Positions 27,516 to 37,042 of a stretch of 64,000 nucleotides of DNA are shown here, in pieces. The notes beneath the pieces are model-generated. The model did no database searches. It had not been told where the DNA came from and worked only from the letters and a program-made list of their open reading frames with translations. Every line of letters begins with the position of its first letter. Position 1 is the stretch's first letter. Source of the stretch: Oryzomicrobium terrae (GTDB taxonomy: Bacteria; Pseudomonadota; Gammaproteobacteria; Burkholderiales; Rhodocyclaceae); contig NZ_CP022579.1 of NCBI RefSeq assembly GCF_008274805.1, positions 2,170,001 to 2,234,000 of the forward strand, given 5' to 3'. A program made the position numbers and the translations under genes.

Positions 27516-29372
27516 TCAGCCCTGATTGGCTGGCGGGGCGACCTTGACCACCTCGGCCAGGGTCGTCTGCCCTGCCGCCACCTTCATCGCCCCGGACACG
27601 CGCAGGGGCTTCATACCTTCCCGGTAAGCCTGATCGCGCACCCGGGCGATATCGGTCTGGGGCACGATCAGTTTGCGCATCTCGGGGCTGAGCAGCAGGA
27701 TTTCGTACAGGCCGACCCGGCCCAAGTAGCCGGTCATGCGGCACTCCAGGCAGCCTTCCGGGTGGGGCAGCTGGGCCGGCGCGGTGGCGCGCCAGGGCAC
27801 CACCAGGTTCTTCCACGCCTCCTCTTCTTCGGCGCGCAGGGGGGCGCTCTTCTTGCAGTGGGGGCACAGGGTACGCACCAGGCGCTGGGCCATCACGCCG
27901 AGCACGGTGGAGTTGATCAGGTAGGACGGCACCCCCAGGTCGAGCAGGCGGGTGACCGCCGAGGGGGCGTCGTTGGTGTGCAGGGTGGACAGCACCAGGT
28001 GGCCGGTCAGCGCCGCCTGGATGGCCATTTCGGCGGTGGCCAGATCGCGGATCTCGCCGATCATGATGATGTCCGGGTCTTGCCGCATCAGGGCGCGCAC
28101 CCCGTCGGCGAACTCCAGGTCGATGCCGTGCTGCACCTGCATCTGGTTGAACGCCGGCTCCACCATCTCGATCGGGTCCTCGATGGTGCAGACGTTCACC
28201 TCCGGGGTGGCCAGCTGCTTCAGGGTCGAATACAGGGTGGTGGTCTTGCCCGAGCCGGTGGGGCCGGTGACCAGGATGATGCCGTTGGGCTGGCTGGTCA
28301 TCCAGTTCCACTTCTGCTGGTCCTCGTCGGAAAAGCCCAGGTCGGCGAAGTCGCGCACCAGCACTTCCGGGTCGAACACCCGCATCACCAGCTTCTCGCC
28401 GAAGGCGGTGGGCAGCGTCGACAGGCGCAACTCGATCTCCTGGCCGGCCGGGGTGAGGGTCTTGATGCGGCCGTCCTGGGGGCGGCGCTTCTCGATCACG
28501 TCCATGCGGCCGAGCAGCTTGATGCGGCTGGTCATAGCGGTCATCACCGCCATCGGCACCTGGTAGACCTGGTGCAGCACCCCGTCGATGCGAAAGCGCA
28601 CGATGCCCAGGTCGCGCCGCGGCTCGACGTGGATGTCGGAGGCGCGCTGCTCGAAGGCGTACTGCAGCAGCCAGTCCACGATATGGACGATGTGCTGGTC
28701 GTTGGCGTCGAGCTGGCGGTTGCTGCTGCCCAGCTGCACCAGTTGCTCGAAGGAGGACAGGCCGGGCACCGGCGTGCTGCCCTTGCGTTTCTGCGCCCCC
28801 TTCACCGAGCGGGCCAGGTTATAGAACTCCACCAGGAAGCGCGAGATCGCCAGGGGGTTGGCGATCACCGGACGGATGTCCTTGCCCAGGACCGCGCGCA
28901 ATTCGCCCTGCCATTCGGTCAGGTAAGGCTCGGCAGTGGCCACCACCACCTCGTTGGCCGTCACCTCCACTGGCAGGATGGCAAAGCGCTTGGCGTAGGC
29001 CGAGGAGGCCACCTCGGTCACCGTGGTCACGTCGATCTTGAGCGGATCGATGTGGTAATAGGGCAGGTTAACCCGGCCTGCCAGCCACTCGGCCAGGGCA
29101 TCCAGGGTCAGGGGCTTGCCGCTGCGAGCATCCTTGAAATGCTGGTCGGCGACCACCGCCAGGGGATGGACCGGGTCCCGGTAGAGGCGCCGTTCCCGGG
29201 CCAGCCGCTCCCCCTCTTCCTTGGTGATCACCCCGTCCTTGACCAGCCATTCGAGCGCCCCGTTGAGGGTCAGGCGGCGCTGACCCGAATTACTGCCCCG
29301 CCCTCCTCCGGCAGAGCCGGAACGGGACGAAGCGGGGGCATTGGCAGCGGGGGGAGTGACGGCGGAGGACAT
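27516..29372 (-). CDS. PilB/GspE-type secretion ATPase (orphan)
   Basis: 618-residue hexameric ATPase of the type IV pilus/type II secretion assembly family. The N-terminal MshEN/T2SSE_N region (YYHIDPLKIDVTTVTEVASSAYAKRFAILPVEV) is followed by Walker A GPTGSGKTTTLYSTL, Asp box, Walker B IIMIGEIRDLATAEMAIQ and a tetracysteine zinc site (CPHCKK...CLECRMTGYLGR). No pilin, pilC, pilD or gsp genes are adjacent. ATG 29372 is chosen; a 50-residue upstream extension is nonconserved in look. The N-terminal Gly/Ser/Ala-rich stretch of about 30 residues is probably unstructured. Confidence 0.9.
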   Translation of the reverse strand: MSSAVTPPAANAPASSRSGSAGGGRGSNSGQRRLTLNGALEWLVKDGVITKEEGERLARERRLYRDPVHPLAVVADQHFKDARSGKPLTLDALAEWLAGRVNLPYYHIDPLKIDVTTVTEVASSAYAKRFAILPVEVTANEVVVATAEPYLTEWQGELRAVLGKDIRPVIANPLAISRFLVEFYNLARSVKGAQKRKGSTPVPGLSSFEQLVQLGSSNRQLDANDQHIVHIVDWLLQYAFEQRASDIHVEPRRDLGIVRFRIDGVLHQVYQVPMAVMTAMTSRIKLLGRMDVIEKRRPQDGRIKTLTPAGQEIELRLSTLPTAFGEKLVMRVFDPEVLVRDFADLGFSDEDQQKWNWMTSQPNGIILVTGPTGSGKTTTLYSTLKQLATPEVNVCTIEDPIEMVEPAFNQMQVQHGIDLEFADGVRALMRQDPDIIMIGEIRDLATAEMAIQAALTGHLVLSTLHTNDAPSAVTRLLDLGVPSYLINSTVLGVMAQRLVRTLCPHCKKSAPLRAEEEEAWKNLVVPWRATAPAQLPHPEGCLECRMTGYLGRVGLYEILLLSPEMRKLIVPQTDIARVRDQAYREGMKPLRVSGAMKVAAGQTTLAEVVKVAPPANQG

Positions 29373-29611
29373 GGCGGCGGGGGCAGAAAAGGTGAAAAGG
29401 CCAAGGACGACAGCTCGGGTCCAGCCAGTTACCGCACTATAGCTCGCCTGGAGCCATCCCACGCCGCTGATCCCGCCCAGGGCGCCGTAAATCCGTAAAT
29501 CCATGCCAGGCGCGGCCCCCACCTTGCCCTCGTCATCGGCTGGCCTATAGTCTAAACGGTGGCCGATAGCGGGATGCCGGCCTAATTTTGTCCTTCACCA
29601 AGGAATCCGCC

Positions 29612-30001
29612 ATGAATAAGAAACTGCTCCTAGCCTGCCTGCTCGCACTCGGCTGTAGCGCCGCCTTCGCCCAACCGGGCCCCGGCCCGGGACCCGGTGG
29701 TGGACCGGGGCCCCGTGGTGGCGGCCAGCGCGGCATGATGGACTGCAGCCGGGCCATCGATCCGGCCTTGTGCGAATCGCACCGGGCCGCCCGCCAGCAG
29801 GCCTGGGAAGCCTGCCGTGGCAAGTATGGCGTCGAGCGGCGGCGTTGCATGCAAACCCAGATGGTCTCGCCGGACTGCGCCAAGTCCCCTGACCCCGCCA
29901 CCTGCGAGCGCCACCAGAAGGCCCGCCAGGCCTGCCAGGACTCGATGGGTCCGGCCCACATGCAGTGCCTGCGGGATTATCTGGCCCCGGGCAACCGCTA
30001 G
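29612..30001 (+). CDS. Small secreted Cys-rich protein with internal duplication
   Basis: 129 aa with a clear signal peptide (MNKKLLLACLLALGCSAAFA), then a Gly/Pro linker ([17 protein letters not shown]) and two homologous units of about 40 residues. Each unit reads DC-x4-DPA-x-CE-x-H-x2-AR-Q, then AC, then a Cys nine or ten residues later; unit 1 is at about 44-84 and unit 2 at about 89-124. All eight mature Cys fall in these units, suggesting two disulfide-bonded modules in the periplasm. I do not recognise the family. Monocistronic, divergent from the secretion ATPase gene. Confidence 0.75.
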   Translation: MNKKLLLACLLALGCSAAFAQPGPGPGPGGGPGPRGGGQRGMMDCSRAIDPALCESHRAARQQAWEACRGKYGVERRRCMQTQMVSPDCAKSPDPATCERHQKARQACQDSMGPAHMQCLRDYLAPGNR

Positions 30002-30132
30002 CCATTGGTTCTTTTCCGGGGCAGGACTGGTGCCCCACCGAAACGGCCCGGCCCAGGATGGCGCCGGGCCGTTTTGCGTGTCGGGGAACGCCCCAGGCCC
30101 AGCCTCCCGTGGGGCAACCGCCGCCAATCCGC

Positions 30133-30654
<522 letters not shown>

Positions 30655-30678
30655 TTAGCAAATCCTGTTGCCCCGGCT

Positions 30679-30785
30679 GAAAGTCCGCGCCAGTCGGCCA
30701 TCTCCAGCCCCCCTGCCCGAAGCGCCAATGAAAACGGGCATCTCCAGGGATACCCCTTGAAGATGCCCGTCTGGCGCGGACTTTC
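30679..30785. repeat. Dispersed palindromic repeat, copy C (nested inverted repeats)
   Basis: Outer arms GAAAGTCCGCGCCAG (30679-30693) and its exact complement at 30771-30785. Inside, ACGGGCATCT (30734-30743) pairs perfectly with AGATGCCCGT (30761-30770). It lies 60 bases past the htpG stop and could form a cruciform or an RNA double hairpin. Confidence 0.7.
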
Positions 30786-30847
30786 GGGGCATGCCCGAAA
30801 ATCCGTCATGCCGGCCCAGCCGCTGGCCGGCCGACGTTGCCGCCGCC

Positions 30848-32782
30848 TTACTTGCCGGAGATGGCCAGCATCAGCGCGTTCATGCGCTTGACGAAGCCGG
30901 CCGGGTCTTCCAGCTGGCCGCCTTCGGCCAGGATGGCCTGTTCGAACAGCAGGTGGGCCCAGTCGTTGAATTGCGCTTCGGCCTCGCCCTTCAAGCGCAC
31001 CACCGCCGGGTGCTCCGGGTTGATTTCCAGGATCGGCTGGTAGGCCGGGGCCTGCTGGCCGACCTGTTTGAGGATGCGGGCCAGGTTGCCGGACACGTCG
31101 TGCTCGTCGGACACCAGGCAGGCCGGGGAATCGGTCAGGCGCAGGGTGATGCGCACATCCTTGACCTTGTCGCCCAGGGCCCCCTTGACCTTCTCGGTCA
31201 GGTCCTTGAACTCGTCGGCGACCTTCTCGGCGGCCTTCTTCTCTTCCTCGTCCTCCAGCTTGCCCAGGTCCAGGCCGCCCTTGGCGACGGACTGGAGGGG
31301 CTTGCCGTCGAACTCGGTGAGGTGGCCCACCACCCACTCGTCCACCCGGTCGGAGAGCAGCAGCACCTCGATGCCCTTCTTGCGGAAGACTTCCAGGTGG
31401 GGGCTGTTCTTGGCGGCGGCGAAGGTGTCGGCGGTGACGTAGTAGATCTTCTCCTGCCCGTCCTTCATGCGCGCCACGTAGTCGGCCAGGGACACGGTCT
31501 CGTCGGCGGCGTCGGTGTGGGTGGAGGCAAAGCGCAGCAGGCCGGCGATGCGCTCCTTGTTGGCGAAGTCCTCGCCCACGCCTTCCTTGAGCACCTTGCC
31601 GAATTCCTTCCAGAAGGTGGCGTACTTGTCCTTGTCGGTCTGCTCGTCGCTGTTGGCCAGGCCTTCGAGCATGCCCAGCACGCGCTTGACGCAGCCGCCG
31701 CGGATGGTGTCGATCTCACGGCTTTCCTGGAGGATTTCCCGAGAGACGTTGAGGGGCAGGTCGTTGGAATCGACCAGGCCGCGCACGAAGCGCAGGTAGG
31801 ACGGCATCAGCTTCTTGGCGTCGTCCATGATGAAGACGCGCTTCACGTACAGCTTGACGCCATGGCGCACGCCGCCGTCCTGGCCCCGGTCCCACATATC
31901 GAAGGGTGCGCGGCCGGGGATGTAGAGCAGCTGGGTGTATTCCTTGGTGCCCTCGACCTTGGCATGGACCCAGGCGAGCGGGTCCTCGAAGTCGTGGGCG
32001 ACGTGCTTGTAGAAGGCCTTGTATTCGTCGTCGGAAATCTCGGCCTTGGGGCGGGTCCACAGGGCGGAGGCCTGGTTGACCGTCTCGTCCTCGTCCTTGA
32101 CCACGGACTCGCCCTTCTCCTGATCCCACTCTTCCTTCTTCATGACGATGGGCAGGACGATGTGGTCGGAGTACTTGCGCACCAGGCTCTTCAGGGTCCA
32201 GGCGGAGAGGAACTCGTCCTCGCCCTCTTTCAGGTGCAGGACGATGTCGGTGCCGCGGCCGGCCTTGTCCACCGCTTCCACGGTGTAGTCGCCCAGGCCG
32301 GCGGATTCCCACTTGACGCCCTCGCCGGCGGGCAGGCCGGCGCGGCGGGAGATGACGGTGACCTTGTCGGCGACGATGAAGCTGGAGTAGAAGCCGACGC
32401 CGAACTGGCCGATCAGGTGGCTGTCCTTCTGGGAATCGCCGGTCAGGCTGGAGAAGAATTCCTTGGTGCCGGACTTGGCGATGGTGCCCAGGTGGCGCAC
32501 CGCCTCGTCCCGGCTCATGCCGATGCCGTTGTCGGAAATGGTCAGGGTGCGGGCGGCCTTGTCGTAGGACAGGCGCACCTTGAGGTCGCCGTCGCCCTCG
32601 AACAGCTCGGGCTTGCCCATGGCCTCGAAGCGCAGCTTGTCGCAGGCGTCGGAGGCGTTGGAAATCAACTCGCGGAGGAAGATTTCCTTGTTGGAATAGA
32701 GGGAGTGGATCATCAGGTGCAGCAGTTGCTGCACCTCGGCCTGGAAGCCCAGGGTTTCTTTGGCGGCAGTTGCAGTGGTCAT
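30848..32782 (-). CDS. htpG: Molecular chaperone HtpG (Hsp90)
   Basis: Cytoplasmic ATP-dependent Hsp90 chaperone, 644 aa, usual length. The N-terminal ATP-binding GHKL domain has [34 protein letters not shown] and [17 protein letters not shown]. The middle domain has the catalytic-loop Arg in [11 protein letters not shown], and the C-terminal dimerisation domain follows. It is preceded by a near-perfect heat-shock sigma-32 promoter (32821-32848), so it is a member of the RpoH regulon. Confidence 0.98.
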   Translation of the reverse strand: MTTATAAKETLGFQAEVQQLLHLMIHSLYSNKEIFLRELISNASDACDKLRFEAMGKPELFEGDGDLKVRLSYDKAARTLTISDNGIGMSRDEAVRHLGTIAKSGTKEFFSSLTGDSQKDSHLIGQFGVGFYSSFIVADKVTVISRRAGLPAGEGVKWESAGLGDYTVEAVDKAGRGTDIVLHLKEGEDEFLSAWTLKSLVRKYSDHIVLPIVMKKEEWDQEKGESVVKDEDETVNQASALWTRPKAEISDDEYKAFYKHVAHDFEDPLAWVHAKVEGTKEYTQLLYIPGRAPFDMWDRGQDGGVRHGVKLYVKRVFIMDDAKKLMPSYLRFVRGLVDSNDLPLNVSREILQESREIDTIRGGCVKRVLGMLEGLANSDEQTDKDKYATFWKEFGKVLKEGVGEDFANKERIAGLLRFASTHTDAADETVSLADYVARMKDGQEKIYYVTADTFAAAKNSPHLEVFRKKGIEVLLLSDRVDEWVVGHLTEFDGKPLQSVAKGGLDLGKLEDEEEKKAAEKVADEFKDLTEKVKGALGDKVKDVRITLRLTDSPACLVSDEHDVSGNLARILKQVGQQAPAYQPILEINPEHPAVVRLKGEAEAQFNDWAHLLFEQAILAEGGQLEDPAGFVKRMNALMLAISGK

Positions 32783-32820
32783 GTCAGTACGTGATCACGA
32801 TGAGAAACGGAACACGACTT

Positions 32821-32848
32821 ACATGGGGGCACGCCTGGAGATTTCAAG
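32821..32848 (-). promoter_or_regulatory. Sigma-32 (RpoH) heat-shock promoter of htpG
   Basis: Read on the minus strand: CTTGAAA (32848-32842), a 13-base spacer, then CCCCATGT (32828-32821). This matches the sigma-32 consensus CTTGAAA-N11-16-CCCCATNT exactly. It leaves an untranslated leader of roughly 30 bases before the htpG ATG. Confidence 0.9.
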
Positions 32849-32971
32849 CCCCCGGGCAAGAACAACGTCGGGGAGAACGACATTCGCCCGGCCCACCAGG
32901 CGGTGAGTCGCAGCCCCTGCCGCCCCTCGGCCCGGCGCAATGATGGCCAGGCCGGTTGCGGGCAGCGGCGG

Positions 32972-35599
32972 TCAGTTCAGGGCGCCGTTGTTGAACACCG
33001 CCTGGTTGCGGCCGTTGCGCTTGGCCTCGTAGAGGGCTTCGTCGGCCCGGGCGAAGAGGCGGTCGAGCACGTCGTCCCGCTCTACCCGCACGGTCACGCC
33101 GATGCTCACGGTAAGGCGCAGGGGCACGCCGTCGGCGAGCATGAACGGTTCCGCCGCCACGGTCTGGCGCAACCGCTCGGCCACCTGCATGGCGCCGACG
33201 CCGTCGGTTTCGGGCAGCACCATGGCGAATTCCTCGCCGCCCATGCGCCCCAGCCGGTCCACCTCGCGAATTCCCGTGCCCAGGCAGGCGGCGATATGGC
33301 GCAGGGCCGCATCGCCGGCGGCGTGGCCGTGGGTGTCGTTGATGCGCTTGAAGTGGTCCACATCAATCATCAGCACGCCCAGGGCATGGCCGAAGCGGCG
33401 CGAGCGGGCCCATTCTTCCCCGGCCGTATCGAGGAAACGGGAGCGGTTGGCCAACCCGGTCAAGGTGTCGGTGGTGGCCAGGCGCTGCAACTCGGCCGAG
33501 GCCCGGGAACGTTCGATGGCAATCGCCGCCATCTTGCAGGCATGGTCCAGGGTTTCCTGCTCCAGGGGGGTGGGTCGGCGGCAATCGTCGAGGAACAGGG
33601 TGAACACCCCCAGCGAGTCGCGCCCCGGCGACATGATCGGGGTGGACCAGACCGACAGCACCCCCAGGCGGTCGAGGCGTTCCCGGGAAGGCGAAAAGCG
33701 CGGATCCAGGCGCACGTCGTCGCACAGATGCTGCACGCCGAAATGCAGGGCCGGGCCGCAGGTGGCGTCCCGGGCGAACAGCACGCTGCTGGTCAGGGTT
33801 TCCCGGAACCAGGCGGGCAGGGAAGGCGCAGCGCCGAGGGACATCGGTACGCCGCCATCCTCCCGGGCGGGCCCGCCGCGCAGCAGAACCATGGCCCGGG
33901 CGCGGGGCACGGCTTTTTCCACCTTGCCGCTGAGCAGTTCCAGGGTGCGCTGAAGCGGCGCATCCTCGGCGATCAGGCGCAGGACCTGGCGTTCCACCGC
34001 CAGCATGGTTTCGGCGTGTTTGCGCTCGGTGATGTCCACCGAGGCGGCAATGGTCAGCTGGCGCCGGCCAAGACGGATCGCCCGGCGGTAGGACAGGTAA
34101 TGGCGCGGATTGTCCGTATCCAGCGCCAGACGTTCCTCGCGGACCACCACCTTGCCGGACTGAACGGCCTTCAGGTCGTCCTCACGCAGGCGCTTGATGG
34201 TTTCGGCGGGCAGCACCTCTTCGTCCGGGCACCCGACCAGGTCGGGCTTCCCCTTGCCCAGCACGGACGCGGCCAGTTCGTTGACCACGACGAAGCGGCC
34301 AGCCTCGTCGCGCACGGTGACCATCAGGGGCAGGGTGTCGAGGATCGACTCGGTCAGGTTGGACTGCTGTTCGAGCTGCTGGCGGCTTTCGGCCAGGTCG
34401 CTCTCTGAGCGGCGCTGCTCGGAGATGTCGGAAAAGACGCAGACGTAGTTGGAAATGATGCCGGCGGCGTTGCGCACGGCGGTGATGGTCATGGCCTCGG
34501 GGTAGATCTCGCCGTTCTTGCGCCGGTTCATGATCTCGCCGCGCCACTCGCCGCTCTCGGTGATGCGCTCGTACATCGCCTCGTAAAAGGCACGATCGTG
34601 CAGACCGGACTTGAGCAGTCGGGTGTCCCGGCCGATCGCTTCTTCCGCCGTGTAGCCGGTAATCAGGGTGAAAGCCGGGTTCACCGAACGGATGATCTGG
34701 CGATGGTCGGTGATCATGATCGCTTCCAGGGAGGTTTCCGCCACCTTGGAAGCCAGGGCCAGGGCCTGTTCCGATTTTTGCAGGCGCAGGGCCTGATCGG
34801 CCAGGGCGGCCTGGAGTTCGCGGACGTATTCCTGCTCGACGCTGTCGAGAATATCGGCATAGGACAGCAGGCCGACGATGTCGCCGTCGTCCCCCGCCAC
34901 CCCCAGGTGGCGGATACGCCGCTCGGCGAACAACTGGCGCGCCTGGTAGAGGGTAGCGTCGCGGGGCACGATGATCAGCGGGAAGGAGGCCACCCGACCG
35001 GCGGTGGTGGCCAGGGTGCCCTGACTGATCAGGCGCAGCACGTCCTGCCCGGTGAGGATGCCTTTCACGCCCTTGGCGCAGACGATGGCGGCATCGCAGC
35101 GCGCCTCGCGCATGCGCTGCACCACCTCGGCCATCGGCGTCTCGGCCTCCACCTGCAGGGGCAGACTCTTCACCACCGACTCGACGTTGCGCAAATGCAC
35201 GTAGAACTCGATGCCCTGGTTGTTCACCACGTCGGTCTGGGACACCACCCCCTGGGCCCGCCCCGAACCATCGACCACCAGCAGATGGCGAATCCGGTCC
35301 TGCTTGAAGCGCACCGCTGCCTCGCCCAGGCTTGCGTGGTCGGGCAGGGTCTTGACCGGGGTGCTCATCACTTCGATCACCGGCCGTTCCAAGGCGTGGG
35401 GATCGTTGAAATCGAGCGCCAGTGCATCCTTCTCGGTCCAGATACCCAGTACCTGCTCGGGCAGCGCCGGATCCACCACCAGAATCGATCCGCAGCGGGC
35501 TTCGTGCATGCGCGAGGCGGCCACCGCCAGGGTCGTATCGGGGCTGCAGACCAACAATTCCCGCTGGAGGATGCGCGTCACCGGCAGGTCGTAATGCAT
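32972..35599 (-). CDS. Tetra-CBS, PAS, PAS, GAF, GGDEF diguanylate cyclase
   Basis: 875 aa from ATG 35599; a TTG at 35611 overlapping the greB stop is an alternative giving 879. Two CBS pairs fill about 1-255 (SRMHEARCGSILVVD, VRFKQDRIRHLLVVDGSGRAQGVVSQTDVV, CDAAIVCAKGVKGILTGQDVLRLI, ERRIRHLGVAGDDGDIVGLLSYADIL). A canonical PAS (SLEAIMITDHRQIIRSVN) is followed by a second PAS, a GAF domain and GGDEF with intact RMGGEEF near residue 785. CBS pairs bind adenine nucleotides or S-adenosylmethionine, so energy status may set cyclic-di-GMP output. Co-transcribed behind greB. Confidence 0.93.
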   Translation of the reverse strand: MHYDLPVTRILQRELLVCSPDTTLAVAASRMHEARCGSILVVDPALPEQVLGIWTEKDALALDFNDPHALERPVIEVMSTPVKTLPDHASLGEAAVRFKQDRIRHLLVVDGSGRAQGVVSQTDVVNNQGIEFYVHLRNVESVVKSLPLQVEAETPMAEVVQRMREARCDAAIVCAKGVKGILTGQDVLRLISQGTLATTAGRVASFPLIIVPRDATLYQARQLFAERRIRHLGVAGDDGDIVGLLSYADILDSVEQEYVRELQAALADQALRLQKSEQALALASKVAETSLEAIMITDHRQIIRSVNPAFTLITGYTAEEAIGRDTRLLKSGLHDRAFYEAMYERITESGEWRGEIMNRRKNGEIYPEAMTITAVRNAAGIISNYVCVFSDISEQRRSESDLAESRQQLEQQSNLTESILDTLPLMVTVRDEAGRFVVVNELAASVLGKGKPDLVGCPDEEVLPAETIKRLREDDLKAVQSGKVVVREERLALDTDNPRHYLSYRRAIRLGRRQLTIAASVDITERKHAETMLAVERQVLRLIAEDAPLQRTLELLSGKVEKAVPRARAMVLLRGGPAREDGGVPMSLGAAPSLPAWFRETLTSSVLFARDATCGPALHFGVQHLCDDVRLDPRFSPSRERLDRLGVLSVWSTPIMSPGRDSLGVFTLFLDDCRRPTPLEQETLDHACKMAAIAIERSRASAELQRLATTDTLTGLANRSRFLDTAGEEWARSRRFGHALGVLMIDVDHFKRINDTHGHAAGDAALRHIAACLGTGIREVDRLGRMGGEEFAMVLPETDGVGAMQVAERLRQTVAAEPFMLADGVPLRLTVSIGVTVRVERDDVLDRLFARADEALYEAKRNGRNQAVFNNGALN

Positions 35600-35607
35600 G
35601 ATCGTCG

Positions 35608-36177
35608 TCAATCCCAGACCTCGTAGCGTATATCGGTGATTTCAATTTCCCGCAGCCCCACCGGGCTCTGGAAACGAACCACATCGCCCTCGCGGGCCTT
35701 GAGCAGTGCCCGTGCCAGGGGCGAAATCCAGCTGATGCGGCCGCGGGTCACGTCGGCCTCGTCCACACCGACGATGGTGTAGACGGCCTCGTTGCCCGCT
35801 TCGTCGCACACCGCCACGGTGGCGCCGAAAAAGACTTGTTCCACGTTTTCCTGCTGGCGCGGGTCCACCACCTGGGCGATGTCGAGCCGCTTGGTGAGAA
35901 AGCGGATGCGCCGGTCAATCTCGCGCAGGCGTTTCTTGCCGTAGAGGTAATCGCCGTTCTCGGAACGGTCGCCGTTGCTGGCGGCCCAGGACACCACTTC
36001 CACCACCCGCGGCCGCTCACGCTTGATCAACTCGTCCAGCTCGGTCTTGAGCCGGGCGAAACCGGCGGGGGAGATGTAGTTGCGCGTGCCCTGGGGAAGG
36101 CGCAGGGCCGGAGCGAGATCCTCGTCCCCGTCATCCCCCTCGTCGCCGTCATTTTCCCGCACGAATGCCTTGTTCAT
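35608..36177 (-). CDS. greB: Transcription elongation factor GreB
   Basis: Rescues backtracked RNA polymerase by stimulating transcript cleavage. 189 aa: an N-terminal coiled coil with the acidic tip region (SENGDYLYGKKRLREIDRRI), then an FKBP-like C-terminal domain (GRISWISPLARALLKAREGDVV). An extra acidic N-terminal stretch (RENDGDEGDDGDEDLA) precedes the usual start of the fold. Start chosen as ATG 36177 (MNKAFVREND). The following CBS-GGDEF gene begins at or just after its stop. Confidence 0.95.
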   Translation of the reverse strand: MNKAFVRENDGDEGDDGDEDLAPALRLPQGTRNYISPAGFARLKTELDELIKRERPRVVEVVSWAASNGDRSENGDYLYGKKRLREIDRRIRFLTKRLDIAQVVDPRQQENVEQVFFGATVAVCDEAGNEAVYTIVGVDEADVTRGRISWISPLARALLKAREGDVVRFQSPVGLREIEITDIRYEVWD

Positions 36178-36234
36178 GGCCAGCACCAAAACGTCGATTT
36201 TAGGCGATCGGACCTGCGATCACCACTGCAAAAA

Positions 36235-36265
36235 GCCAGCGCCCGGCACAGGGCCGGGCGCTGGC
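36235..36265 (-). terminator. Rho-independent terminator of the 36281 gene
   Basis: GCCAGCGCCCGGC (36235-36247) pairs with GCCGGGCGCTGGC (36253-36265) around a 5-base loop. Read on the minus strand the hairpin is followed by a short T-run, 15 bases after the stop codon. Confidence 0.8.
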
Positions 36266-36280
36266 GAAAAAGCAAAGCGC

Positions 36281-36601
36281 TCAGAAGCCGATCTGGAACG
36301 CCGGCACATCGATGCGCACCGTGGGCCGTTGCAGCGCCGCAGCGGTGTTGCGGGCAAAGGTCTGCCCCCAGGTGTTACCGGCACCGAAACGGGCCTCGCC
36401 GCCGTACTTGGCGACATTGAGGATCTTGTCGATGATCAGCACCTTGCCCATCGGGTTGGTGGGCTCGCACTCCAGGTCGACGAACTCCTTGTCGAACCAG
36501 CGGCGGGCATCCGTATCGCTGGTTCCCTGCAAATCGGCTTCGGTGAAGCGGAAGGTGTACTCCCGGTCCCGTCCATAAACTACGACCACGTCGTACTGCA
36601 T
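36281..36601 (-). CDS. Small conserved-looking protein of unknown function
   Basis: 106 aa beginning MQYDVVVVYGRDREYTFRFTE. ATG 36601 is preceded by an excellent Shine-Dalgarno (GGAGGGG), which decides the start against an upstream in-frame ATG at 36739. It lacks a signal peptide or membrane segment. The middle (VLIIDKILNVAKYGGEARFGAG) and the end (TVRIDVPAFQIGF) look structured. It has its own terminator, supporting a real gene. I do not recognise a family. Confidence 0.65.
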   Translation of the reverse strand: MQYDVVVVYGRDREYTFRFTEADLQGTSDTDARRWFDKEFVDLECEPTNPMGKVLIIDKILNVAKYGGEARFGAGNTWGQTFARNTAAALQRPTVRIDVPAFQIGF

Positions 36602-36785
36602 GTCCCCTCCTTGATTGTGGATTTGGTGAGAGAACCTCATTCTAACGCCAAAGCCATTTCCGCCAAGGGGGCTCGGTTTCCCGCCATGGCGCCCTTCGCC
36701 GCGGCGAACGAGGCCAGCCAAACCGATTGTTTTTGTCATGGCCCCGCCCTACCATTGCGGGCAACGCTTCTGAGACCCCCATACC

Positions 36786-36998
36786 GTGACGCTGACCGCG
36801 GAAGAAATCGAGGAAATCAACGCCCGTCTGCATGCCCTGCAGGTGGAGCATCGGGATCTGGACGAGGTGGTCACCCGCCTGGTGGCCAACCCCCCGACCG
36901 ACCAACTGCTCGTGCAACGCCTCAAGAAGCGCAAGCTGCAGCTCAAGGACCGCATCACCCTGCTCGAAGGCATGCTGGTCCCCGACATCCCGGCCTGA
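36786..36998 (+). CDS. DUF465 (YdcH-like) small coiled-coil protein
   Basis: 70 aa with GTG start. The body IEEINARLHALQVEHRDLDEVVTRL and VQRLKKRKLQLKDRITLLE is the typical two-helix DUF465 pattern ending in the basic KKRKLQLKD motif. Cytoplasmic, function unknown. It precedes the MetY-type gene by 44 bases on the same strand. Confidence 0.85.
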   Translation: MTLTAEEIEEINARLHALQVEHRDLDEVVTRLVANPPTDQLLVQRLKKRKLQLKDRITLLEGMLVPDIPA

Positions 36999-37042
36999 GA
37001 TCGCGCCCAGCAAACTCGGCCCCACCCCTCAGGAGACTCCCC

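Noticed and set aside
30791-32794. Plus-strand ORF of 667 codons opposite htpG
   Set aside because: Exact antisense of htpG, with Leu/Val/Gly/His/Gln-rich composition and no motif.
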